Under the pieces are notes generated by a model that saw only the letters and a program-made list of their open reading frames with translations, had not been told where the DNA came from and did no database searches. Both the position numbers and the translations under genes were made by a program. A stretch of DNA of 13,031 nt. Source: Chthoniobacterales bacterium (GTDB taxonomy: Bacteria > Verrucomicrobiota > Verrucomicrobiia > Chthoniobacterales > UBA10450). Shown here piece by piece: positions 7,582 through 13,031 of the stretch. How positions within the stretch are numbered: position 1 is the first letter of the stretch; each line of letters starts with the position of its first letter. Location of the stretch: contig JACCZQ010000417.1 in assembly GCA_013695905.1 (NCBI GenBank), positions 1 to 13,031 of the forward strand, given 5' to 3'.

Positions 7582-9087
7582 TTAAAGCTCAAAAAAAGAC
7601 CGCAGGCGCTTGAGGAAAGAAGCCGTGTACTCGCGCTGTCGTTCCGCTTGTTCATCCGGCCTTTCCACGCGTTTCAGCAGTCCTTCATTCTCCAGCTTCC
7701 GATGCGCCAGCAGCTCGCTCAGTTGGTCCAGGCAAGCAGGTGATTCCCGGAGCAGCTCCGCCATGACGGGCTTGCTGATCTCCAGCACCTCGCAGTCCTC
7801 CTCCCCCCGCACCGTCGCGGTCCGTTTCTCGCCGGTGAGCAGCGACATCTCGCCGAAACAATCGCCGGCGCGAAGCACGCCCACGCGCACCTGCGTCTCA
7901 TGGGTTGTCACCGACACCTGCGCTTTCCCGTGCAACAGCACGAACATCGAGTCGCCCGCGTCTCCCTGTGCGATCAGCGTCTCCCCGCGCCCGAAGTAAC
8001 TGTGCTTCGCCCCTTTCAGGATACTCTTCAGCTGCTCTTCGGTCAGACACTTGAAGAGCGGCTCTTCCCGCAGGATCTCCCGGGCGCGGTTCTCCTCCTC
8101 CTCGCGCACCGCGCCTTTCTTCCTCCGCTCCAGCTGCACCGTCCGGATGGGGAAAGGAATGCTGATCCCGCGGCGCTTGAATTCGTACCAGATGTTCGTG
8201 CGGATCCCGTCGCAGGTATCGTTGAACTGCGCGTGGCTGATCATCCAGAACTTCAGCTCATACAAAATGGCCGAGTCGCCGAAATCCTTCAGGTAAGCCT
8301 TTGGCGGCGGGTCCTGCACGATGCCTTCCGCGCGGCTGGCCGCATGCCGGAGCGCATCCTTCACGCGGTTCGGCGCGGTCTTGTAATCCACCCCCACCTG
8401 AATCCGCATCGCGTGCAGCGGAGTGGGCGCGCTGAGATTCACGATCGTCTCCTCCACGATCTTGTTGTTCGGAATGCCGATCGAGATGGCGTCGTTGGTG
8501 CGCAGCCGCGTGTCGGCCCAGTTGATCTCCACCACCTGCCCGATGATGTCGCCGATCTTCAGCCAGTCGCCGGGTTTATAGCGCCGGCCGATCTGCAGCT
8601 CCGCACCCGCGATGAGCGTGCGGAGCAGATTCTGCATGCTGAAGCCGATGATGATCGCCGCCACGCCCGAGCCCGCGAGCAGCCCGCGCAATTCCGCCTG
8701 CGCCTTATAGCCGATGCTGAGCACCAGCAGCAGCGCCACGAGGAAAATGACCGCGGCCGTAAACTCCCGCAGCAGCCGCGGGATGATGATCTGCCGCTTC
8801 GTCTCGTAGTAATAATCCCAGACGAAGCGATTCAGCAGCGCCACCACCAGCGCGGTGCTGAGCAGCACCACTGCGGCGCCGATGTGGTCGTGCCAGGTGG
8901 TGCGCAGCCCGTAGGTGCCGATCGCCACATAAAAGGCCAGCGCCAGGCAAAAGAGCTGGAAGAGTAACCCGAGCCGCACCCCCGCGCGTCGTTTCAACAG
9001 CCGACCGATCGTAAGCGCCCCGAAGTACGTGGCGAAAAACGCCAGCACCGTCCAGAGCGCGCGCTCGGTCAGGAAGTCCGTGAACAT
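7582..9087 (-). CDS. MscS-family channel with C-terminal cyclic-nucleotide-binding domain
   Basis: The 501-residue protein has about five membrane helices in residues 10-160. The MscS pore helix and beta domain follow, with GLLAGSGVAAIIIGFSMQNL (135-154), then KPGDWLKIGDIIGQVVEINW (171-190) and IPNNKIVEETIVNLS (205-219). Residues about 345-465 form a CAP-like cyclic-nucleotide-binding domain. Its phosphate-binding cassette FGEMSLLTGEKRTATV (411-426) keeps Glu413 and Arg422, which hold the ribose and phosphate, so it should bind ligand. This matches the bCNG branch of the MscS superfamily, channels gated mainly by cAMP and only weakly by tension. It acts in the inner membrane. The ATG at 9087 has a distant AGGA only. 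hppA follows after about 100 bases. Ligand identity (cAMP or cGMP) cannot be decided from sequence; Thr423 after the Arg leaves cGMP possible. Confidence 0.95.
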   Translation of the reverse strand: MFTDFLTERALWTVLAFFATYFGALTIGRLLKRRAGVRLGLLFQLFCLALAFYVAIGTYGLRTTWHDHIGAAVVLLSTALVVALLNRFVWDYYYETKRQIIIPRLLREFTAAVIFLVALLLVLSIGYKAQAELRGLLAGSGVAAIIIGFSMQNLLRTLIAGAELQIGRRYKPGDWLKIGDIIGQVVEINWADTRLRTNDAISIGIPNNKIVEETIVNLSAPTPLHAMRIQVGVDYKTAPNRVKDALRHAASRAEGIVQDPPPKAYLKDFGDSAILYELKFWMISHAQFNDTCDGIRTNIWYEFKRRGISIPFPIRTVQLERRKKGAVREEEENRAREILREEPLFKCLTEEQLKSILKGAKHSYFGRGETLIAQGDAGDSMFVLLHGKAQVSVTTHETQVRVGVLRAGDCFGEMSLLTGEKRTATVRGEEDCEVLEISKPVMAELLRESPACLDQLSELLAHRKLENEGLLKRVERPDEQAERQREYTASFLKRLRSFFEL

Positions 9088-9141
9088 GTCTGCTGCCGCA
9101 TCCTACTGAATAGCAGCACCACGTTGCGAGCTACATTCGTG

Positions 9142-9167
9142 GAGGGCAATGCTCCCGTCATTGCCTC
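9142..9167. repeat. Inverted repeat between the DUF423 and channel genes
   Basis: GAGGGCAATG (9142-9151) pairs with CATTGCCTC (9159-9167), a stem of about 9 bp with one bulged G and a 7-base loop. It lies 11 bases past the DUF423 stop and 55 bases before the channel start. On the minus strand no U tract follows, so it may be a processing or attenuation hairpin rather than a full terminator. Confidence 0.4.
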
Positions 9168-9177
9168 TTCTTTACCG

Positions 9178-9531
9178 TCACCGCGGCGGCGCGATGAGTA
9201 ACCACAACCAGCCGCCAAGAAAGCAAAGTCCCCCGAGTGGCGTAATAGCCCCCAGCACCCGCACATTCGTGAGTGCGAGCACATACAAGCTGCCGCTAAA
9301 GATCACCACCCCGGCGAGCAGCAGCCACATCGCACCGCGGTTCGCGCCGCCGTGCGGCGCCAGCGCCAGCAACGCCACCGCATGCGCGAGGTGATAGAGC
9401 ACGGCGGTATTCCACACCTCCAGCTTCGCGTTCGCCTCCAGCGTCGGCTTCAGCCAATGCGCGCCAAACGCGCCCAGCAGCACCGCCAGAAAACAAAGCG
9501 CCACCGCGATGCGGAAGAAGATTGGATTCAT
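9178..9531 (-). CDS. DUF423 family inner-membrane protein
   Basis: The 117-residue protein has four hydrophobic helices and the DUF423 (YgdD-like) signatures. These are LGAFGAHWLKP at 19-29, VWNTAVLYHLAHAVALL at 39-55, and FSGSLYVLALTNVRVLGAIT then PLGGLCFLGGW at about 78-108. Length matches the family. It is an integral inner-membrane protein whose biochemical role is not established. The ATG at 9531 is preceded by AGGAG with 8-base spacing, one of the best ribosome binding sites here. It begins 36 bases after the stop of the preceding secreted-protein gene, suggesting a shared transcript. Confidence 0.94.
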   Translation of the reverse strand: MNPIFFRIAVALCFLAVLLGAFGAHWLKPTLEANAKLEVWNTAVLYHLAHAVALLALAPHGGANRGAMWLLLAGVVIFSGSLYVLALTNVRVLGAITPLGGLCFLGGWLWLLIAPPR

Positions 9532-9539
9532 TCGTGCAT

Positions 9540-9544
9540 CTCCT
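9540..9544 (-). promoter_or_regulatory. Ribosome binding site of the DUF423 gene
   Basis: AGGAG on the minus strand, eight bases before the ATG at 9531, confirms that start. Confidence 0.7.
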
Positions 9545-9567
9545 GTCCCTGCGGGGGTCGCATTTGG

Positions 9568-9984
9568 TCAATCACGGCGCCGCGCCGATACGCTCCCCAG
9601 CCCAAGCGGATCAGTGCGCGGCGGGTTAAACTCCGGCCGCATGTGATTCTCAAGGAAGTAAGTATCGATGGGACGACCGGGGTTGAAGAGCGGAATCGGC
9701 ACATACCGGGTGAGATCCAAAACCGTGGTCACCACACTCTGGTGCGTCTTCTGCAGCTCCGCGGAACGCTGCGCATCATCGCGCAGCTGCAGCCGCTCGA
9801 GGAATTCCGTCATCGCTTTGCTTTCGAAGAGCTGCAGATCATGGAGCTCAAACGCGCTCTCTACCACCACGCCTTCCAGTTCCACCTCGACCTCCAGCTC
9901 CTCCTCTTCCGGAGCTGGTGTCGCGGCGACCATCGTCGCAATTAGAATGCTGACGGACCAGATCCAGAGCAGCGTCTTCTTCAT
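9568..9984 (-). CDS. Small acidic secreted protein, unknown function
   Basis: The 138-residue product starts MKKTLLWIWS and continues with a hydrophobic stretch to ATMVAA (16-21), a typical signal peptide with cleavage probably near residue 21-23. The mature protein begins with a very acidic segment (PEEEELEVEVELEG, 25-38), then amphipathic helices (about 43-90), and ends with a Pro/Arg-rich tail. I do not recognise a family. The same frame is open upstream through the SET-domain gene, so an automatic call would give one 273-residue protein. I prefer a separate gene: the internal ATG at 9984 has AAAGGAA just before it, and a signal peptide makes no sense in the middle of a SET protein. The upstream gene also has a sensible stop of its own at 9996 in another frame. 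Confidence 0.72.
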   Translation of the reverse strand: MKKTLLWIWSVSILIATMVAATPAPEEEELEVEVELEGVVVESAFELHDLQLFESKAMTEFLERLQLRDDAQRSAELQKTHQSVVTTVLDLTRYVPIPLFNPGRPIDTYFLENHMRPEFNPPRTDPLGLGSVSARRRD

Positions 9985-9987
9985 CAG

Positions 9988-9994
9988 TTCCTTT
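9988..9994 (-). promoter_or_regulatory. Ribosome binding site of the acidic secreted-protein gene
   Basis: AAAGGAA on the minus strand, three bases before the ATG at 9984. Spacing is short but the match is good. It overlaps no other coding signal and supports independent initiation inside the longer open frame. Confidence 0.55.
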
Positions 9995-9995
9995 C

Positions 9996-10389
9996 TTAAC
10001 GCATTACGCTGCGGCAATTCAATGCCCCACACGTGCAGCGGCGGCCGGGATGCCGCGACGGCGTGTAACTCCAGCGTCAGCTCTTCGCCCGCCGCGATGG
10101 CGCGCCGCGCGAAGAACAGCATGTGCCCGCGCGTGGTGCGGCTGAAGCAGTTCGGATCGCAGGAGTGATTGATCAACGCGGTCGCGTCGCCGCCGACGCT
10201 GGCGTCGATGCTCCAGCGGTCATCCAGCTGGCAGATGCGCACCTTTCCGCCGCGCGCGACGCGCCGGGCAGCTTCGCGATTCGAGATCCGCTCGCCCCGC
10301 AGCTCACCGACTTTCCGCCGCGCCGGCAAATCCGCCGCTGCAAAACAGCCCCGGCCGTTGCTGCCGGATTTTTTCGCGACCAGCATCAT
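9996..10389 (-). CDS. SET-domain protein-lysine methyltransferase-like protein, apparent single-base frameshift near 10068
   Basis: In the starting frame the protein shows SET-domain landmarks: SGSNGRGCFAAADL (8-21), GELRGERISNREAARR (28-43), IDASVGGDATALINHSCDPN (61-80), FFARRAIAAGEELTLE (92-107). The last parts of a SET domain should be a Tyr and a cysteine-rich post-SET motif. They appear one frame over. Skipping one T at 10068/10067 gives E-Y-T-P-S, then RRCTCGALNCRSVMR and a TAA at 9998-9996. The corrected product is about 130 residues and uses S-adenosylmethionine to methylate lysine in unknown targets. As sequenced, the frame loses the Tyr and cysteines and runs into the next gene. This may be a sequencing error, a young pseudogene or recoding at a rare TTA codon. 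The start ATG overlaps the preceding gene's stop (ATGA), indicating coupling. Bacterial relatives are common in Verrucomicrobiota and Chlamydiae. Confidence 0.78.
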
Positions 10390-10805
10390 GGCGCCGCGGG
10401 ATAATACCAGGCGCGTGCGATTTTCCCGTCGCGCACCTCATAGACGGCGAGGGAACTCGGCGCGCGTTCGCCTTTCGCGGAGGTCCAGTTGGCGCGCTCG
10501 CGGAAAGAAACAAACGCGCCCACTTGCGTCACATCGGTGATTTCCGAACGCACCGTCGGGGTCGATTTGAAATAACTCGTTAGGCTGGCGCGCAAGGCGT
10601 CGCGGCCTTTCACTTCCATCATGGTCGCGTCCGAGGTGACGTTGAACCAGATGAAATCCGGGGAGACACGCTCCACCAGCGCGTCGATGTCGTGGCGATT
10701 GAACGCGTCGATGTGCGCACGCACCACCTCCGCCGGAGCAGGTGGCTCCGCGGCCAGCGCACCCGCGAGCGACAGACTCGCGATGATTCCGAGAACAATT
10801 TTCAT
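10386..10805 (-). CDS. Secreted NTF2-like / SnoaL-like protein
   Basis: The 139-residue protein has a signal peptide (MKIVLGIIASLSLAGALAAE, cleavage near 18-19). A single NTF2-like cone fold follows, with APAEVVRAHIDAFNRHDIDA (23-42), SPDFIWFNV (48-56), GRDALRASLTSYF (67-79) and the closing strand YEVRDGKIARAWYYP (about 122-136). In this superfamily the fold binds small molecules or other proteins. No catalytic dyad can be assigned, so enzyme activity is open. The ATG at 10805 lies 12 bases after the lipoprotein stop. Its own TGA overlaps the ATG of the SET gene. Both suggest one transcript with coupled translation. Confidence 0.87.
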   Translation of the reverse strand: MKIVLGIIASLSLAGALAAEPPAPAEVVRAHIDAFNRHDIDALVERVSPDFIWFNVTSDATMMEVKGRDALRASLTSYFKSTPTVRSEITDVTQVGAFVSFRERANWTSAKGERAPSSLAVYEVRDGKIARAWYYPAAP

Positions 10806-10817
10806 GACGCAGCAGCG

Positions 10818-11129
10818 CTACTCGACCTTCCTCAACTTCGTCTGAGTGCCGTTCGGCTCCCGCCAGATCATGCGGTCGGAGGCGGGAAATTCCACCCCAT
10901 AGATGAACGTCGCCACCTGCGTCTGGATCTTCAGCCGGCCACCATCGCCGAAGGAGTATTTGCCCGGACGCGTGCCGGACTTGACGCTGCCGTTCGGCAG
11001 GAATTCCCACACCATCTCACTCGGCGCGCCTTCCACTTTCCATTTCCCGACGATGTTCTTCTGCCGCGTATCGCAGCCCGTCGCGACGAAGAAAAGGAGC
11101 AGGAGCGCAGTGGCAGGGAGAGTTTTCAT
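10818..11129 (-). CDS. Small lipoprotein with lipocalin-like beta-barrel pattern
   Basis: The 103-residue protein begins with a lipoprotein signal peptide (MKTLPATALLLLFFVATGC) with the lipobox ATGC and Cys19 as the likely lipidated residue. The mature part has G-K-W (28-30) followed by alternating strands (MVWEFLPNG, GKYSFGDGGRLKIQ), resembling short lipocalin-like or DUF5640-type barrels that bind hydrophobic ligands. It is likely anchored to the outer or inner membrane facing the periplasm. It is the first gene of the minus-strand run, divergent from the DUF4326 gene. The ribosome binding site is weak. The lipoprotein call is firm; the fold is tentative. Confidence 0.82.
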   Translation of the reverse strand: MKTLPATALLLLFFVATGCDTRQKNIVGKWKVEGAPSEMVWEFLPNGSVKSGTRPGKYSFGDGGRLKIQTQVATFIYGVEFPASDRMIWREPNGTQTKLRKVE

Positions 11130-11226
11130 CCTCGCTCTGCAGCTTGCACGAATTCATCTCCCGCTGCCAGCATGTTGGCACGTCTCAAGAGTGACAGACG
11201 CAGGTGCCGTTCACTACATTGTGGAG

Positions 11227-11535
11227 GTGGCGACGAAGAAACCGAAGCGCATCAGGCGCAGCCGCGCCCGCGGCTGGAAGATGCCGGAGAATGCGATCTA
11301 CGTCGGCCGCCCGACGGTGTGGGGGAATCCCTATGCTGTCGGCGCGCAGCTCCTGAACGGCGAGACACTGACGGCGGACAAAGCAGTCGCGCTCTACGAG
11401 CAGCACCTGCGGGAGAATTTCGACGAGCGCGACATCCGGCATTGTCTGCGCGGGAAGGATCTCGCCTGCTGGTGCGCGCTCGACGAGCCGTGCCACGCCG
11501 ATGTGCTGCTCCGGATCGCCAACAGCAGGGCGTGA
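11227..11535 (+). CDS. DUF4326 domain protein
   Basis: The product is about 102 residues. It matches DUF4326: KRIRRSRARGWKMPENAIYVGRP in residues 7-29, WGNPY at 32-36, then LYEQHLRENF (56-65) and the C-terminal LRGKDLACWCALDEPCHADVL (74-94) with its Cys-Trp-Cys and Cys-His pairs, possibly a metal or nucleotide site. Function is unestablished; the family is common on phages and in bacterial genomes. The start is uncertain. GTG at 11227 gives MATKKPKRIRR, close to the family's usual N-terminus; GTG at 11221 and ATG at 11281 are alternatives. The frame is open upstream to 10903, but that part overlaps the lipoprotein. GTGACA (11191) and TACATT (11215) could be a promoter; if so the transcript would start almost at the GTG. 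It converges with the thioesterase gene, only 7 bases apart. Confidence 0.85.
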   Translation: MATKKPKRIRRSRARGWKMPENAIYVGRPTVWGNPYAVGAQLLNGETLTADKAVALYEQHLRENFDERDIRHCLRGKDLACWCALDEPCHADVLLRIANSRA

Positions 11536-11542
11536 GCAGCGG

Positions 11543-11962
11543 CTAAGTCGTTACGACGCTGGAGAAGAGTGCGTGCACCTCGCGCCCAACCCGCTTCGGG
11601 CGACCTGTCGCTGGATCAACCGGGCACCAGAGGGTGCGGGCGAGCGCCAGCTGCTCGCGGCCGGGGCCGCGGGTGATCTCCGTGTGCCGCTCGAACACTG
11701 CACCACGCGCTGCTCCCACCCAGGTGCGGGCGTTCACCTCGTCGCCGAGGAAGGCGGGAGCTTTGTAATCGATTTCGTGCCGCAGCACGACCCAGCCGGT
11801 GTGCTCCTGCGCCTCGGGTGGAGCAAGCGCGCGCCAGTGGGCGGTGGCGGCGTCCTGGGCCCAGCGGAGATAAACGACGTTGTTGACGTGCCCCTGCTCG
11901 TCGATATCGGCTGCTCCGACGGGGATCGGCAGATCGAACGGTGCTGCAGGTTCCGTCACCAC
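11543..11962 (-). CDS. Hotdog-fold acyl-CoA thioesterase (4HBT/YbgC-like)
   Basis: The 139-residue protein has the hotdog thioesterase signature ADIDEQGHVNNVVYLRW at 18-34, with Asp21, His25 and Asn27/28 around the active site. LRHEIDYKAPAFLGDEV (60-76) matches the second beta-strand and turn of the family. It likely hydrolyses acyl-CoA or acyl-ACP in the cytoplasm. It starts at GTG 11962, or at the adjacent GTG 11959, which is better spaced from GGGAG (upstream on the minus strand). It lies 26 bases after the DUF5069 stop, so the two probably form an operon. Substrate unknown. Confidence 0.92.
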   Translation of the reverse strand: MVTEPAAPFDLPIPVGAADIDEQGHVNNVVYLRWAQDAATAHWRALAPPEAQEHTGWVVLRHEIDYKAPAFLGDEVNARTWVGAARGAVFERHTEITRGPGREQLALARTLWCPVDPATGRPKRVGREVHALFSSVVTT

Positions 11963-11988
11963 TTCGCTCCCGCGAGGCCGCGCTCCGT

Positions 11989-12504
11989 TCAGCGGCCGTT
12001 CTTCACGAAGCTGAGGATCTTCTCCTGCTTGCCCTTCGCCGCCCAGACGTGCCGCAGAAAATCCGCCGGATGAATGTCGTGGGCGCGGAAAAATTTCCGG
12101 TCGCCGCCGCAGCCATACATCAGGTCGTCCGGCATCTCGCCACGGAGCCGGGCTTTCGCTTTCTCGATGATGCGCGGCAGCCAGGCGATGCCTTCAAGCT
12201 GCGCATCCTTCGGCGGCAACGCGTCCACTTTGATGATCTTCTCCGACCAGGTGCTGTTCTGCTCGTGGAGGAAGTAATCGCGCCGCACGGCGGTGATGAG
12301 CAACGCCGTCTCCCAGTCGAGGTCGGAGGAATCCTCAGCGTAATCGTATAGCTCCATCGGCTTGGCGCCGAACGCGCGCAGGACGCCCACTTCGCGCGTG
12401 GTGAACATCGTCTCCACCTTCCGATTTTCGTTGCCGTACTTCACCAGCGCCTTGTCGTAAAGCTCCCGAAAGCGCTGCTGCCAGCCGTAGTTCTCGTTCT
12501 TCAT
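11989..12504 (-). CDS. DUF5069 domain protein
   Basis: The 171-residue protein has two parts. Residues 1-85 are helical (WQQRFRELYDKALVKYG) with ELYDYAEDSSDLDWETALLI at 51-70 and RRDYF at 74-78. Residues about 92-170 carry the DUF5069 pattern, with LPRIIEKAKARLRGEMPDDL (109-128), YGCGGDRKFF (130-139) and a closing FLRHVW...KILSFV. The family has no known function and is frequent in Verrucomicrobiota and related phyla. It is soluble with no signal peptide. The ATG at 12504 has only a weak AGG upstream. A thioesterase follows in the same direction. Confidence 0.85.
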   Translation of the reverse strand: MKNENYGWQQRFRELYDKALVKYGNENRKVETMFTTREVGVLRAFGAKPMELYDYAEDSSDLDWETALLITAVRRDYFLHEQNSTWSEKIIKVDALPPKDAQLEGIAWLPRIIEKAKARLRGEMPDDLMYGCGGDRKFFRAHDIHPADFLRHVWAAKGKQEKILSFVKNGR

Positions 12505-12548
12505 CAGCTTAGCCTACACTGAAATCGACAGCTCTGCGCGTCGCGGGA

Positions 12549-12983
12549 TTATCTCAGTCCCGGCGACATAACCTCAAAGCCTAACTGCCGGGCAGCGGTC
12601 GCCTGGTGCAAATCATGGGTCATCAACCGGCGTGCGCCCAATTCTTCCATGGCAGCAAGATGTAAACGATCGAGCGCGCGGAGATGCGTTGATCCCGCTT
12701 CGCGGTCCTGGCGGATGGCGGTTTCCAGCAGCCCGGCGCCGGGATGAAGGAGGCGGAAGGGCGCCAGCACGGACAAGGCGTCCAGCTGGTCGGCCAAGGC
12801 TTGATAGCGCGCTTTGCCGTAGTCTCCGCCCAGCCAGGCCGCCTTCAACTGAACGCGCGCCTCCAGCTGCGAGAGGGTGGAGATCACCACATCTCTTTCT
12901 TCTCCGACGGCACTCTGCACCGCTGTGCTTTCCGGCTCGTTGTGGAGCAGCTTCAGAAGCGAGCTCGTGTCGAGATAGATCAA
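12549..12983 (-). CDS. vapC: VapC-type PIN-domain toxin ribonuclease
   Basis: The 144-residue protein is a PIN domain: MIYLDTSSLLKLL at 1-13 with Asp5, then Glu41 (STLSQLEAR), Asp105 (RALDRLHLAAM) and Asp124 (LMTHDLHQ). These four acidic residues form the Mg2+-binding RNase site and are all present. In VapBC modules the toxin cleaves RNA, often tRNA, and is neutralised by the antitoxin encoded just upstream. The start codon is TTG at 12983. It overlaps the upstream TGA as TTGA, which implies translational coupling and explains the absence of a ribosome binding site. There is no ATG/GTG upstream in this frame. The spacer to the DUF5069 gene is only about 44 bases. Confidence 0.93.
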   Translation of the reverse strand: MIYLDTSSLLKLLHNEPESTAVQSAVGEERDVVISTLSQLEARVQLKAAWLGGDYGKARYQALADQLDALSVLAPFRLLHPGAGLLETAIRQDREAGSTHLRALDRLHLAAMEELGARRLMTHDLHQATAARQLGFEVMSPGLR

Positions 12984-13031
12984 CTGGGTTGACCGGGTAT
13001 GGGGCGGTCCTCGCGATCCGCCATGAGGTAT
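12980..13031 (-). CDS. Antitoxin C-terminus (partial), partner of the PIN toxin
   Basis: Only the last 16 codons are in the window, reading YLMADREDRPIPGQPS then TGA (12982-12980). The frame is inferred from the tight TTGA overlap with the toxin start. Its position and charged, Pro-rich tail fit a VapB or Phd/YefM antitoxin, whose C-terminus wraps the toxin. The DNA-binding N-terminus lies outside the window, so the antitoxin class is undetermined. Confidence 0.6.
   Translation of the reverse strand, partial: YLMADREDRPIPGQPS

Noticed and set aside
7900..8967. 355-codon open frame on the plus strand within the channel gene
   Set aside because: Antisense shadow rich in Arg, His and Gln with no recognisable domain; the opposite strand encodes a clear MscS-type channel.
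9142..9167. Intrinsic terminator between the DUF423 and channel genes
   Set aside because: The T-rich flank is on the wrong side for the minus-strand genes, so only an inverted repeat is reported.
10692..11546. 284-codon open frame on the plus strand
   Set aside because: It runs across the antisense of two genes and the DUF4326 gene in the wrong frame; no coherent domain.

Overview
GC-rich bacterial chromosome. The gene repertoire fits Verrucomicrobiota: a PEP-CTERM envelope protein, a receiver/metallo-beta-lactamase fusion, a DUF5069 protein, a membrane pyrophosphatase and an exostosin-like glycosyltransferase. The lineage is an inference from gene content, since there is no rRNA or other phylogenetic marker here. 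I see no tRNA, rRNA, CRISPR array, transposase or phage gene. Apart from a toxin-antitoxin module cut by the right edge, this looks like ordinary chromosome.

Layout. (1) 1-841, minus: N-terminal part of a receiver + metallo-hydrolase fusion, cut by the left edge. (2) 990-3755, plus: an exostosin (GT47)-like glycosyltransferase, then a membrane-anchored TPR protein. The leader before the first gene can fold. (3) 3756-3982: a convergent junction with several hairpins, including a clear intrinsic terminator for the minus-strand gene that follows. (4) 3983-4678, minus: a PEP-CTERM protein with its own candidate promoter, whose -35/-10 spacer holds a perfect 13-bp palindrome. (5) 4968-11129, minus: a long co-directional run. 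In transcription order it is a lipoprotein, a secreted NTF2-like protein, a SET-domain protein that appears frameshifted, a small acidic secreted protein, a DUF423 membrane protein, an MscS-type channel with a cyclic-nucleotide-binding domain, a K+-independent H+-pyrophosphatase (hppA) and a small soluble protein. Candidate promoters and hairpins suggest more than one transcript. (6) 11227-11535, plus: a DUF4326 protein. (7) 11543-12504, minus: a hotdog thioesterase and a DUF5069 protein. (8) 12549-13031, minus: a VapC-type PIN toxin overlapping the tail of its presumed antitoxin.

The functions lean towards the cell envelope and ion balance. Several small proteins are exported or lipidated, the channel could release solutes in response to a cyclic nucleotide, and hppA uses pyrophosphate to pump protons. 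No complete new system is evident. The most informative oddity is the SET-domain gene near 10068: its post-SET cysteine motif is intact but lies one frame away, so the apparent 273-residue reading frame is probably two genes joined by a single-base shift.
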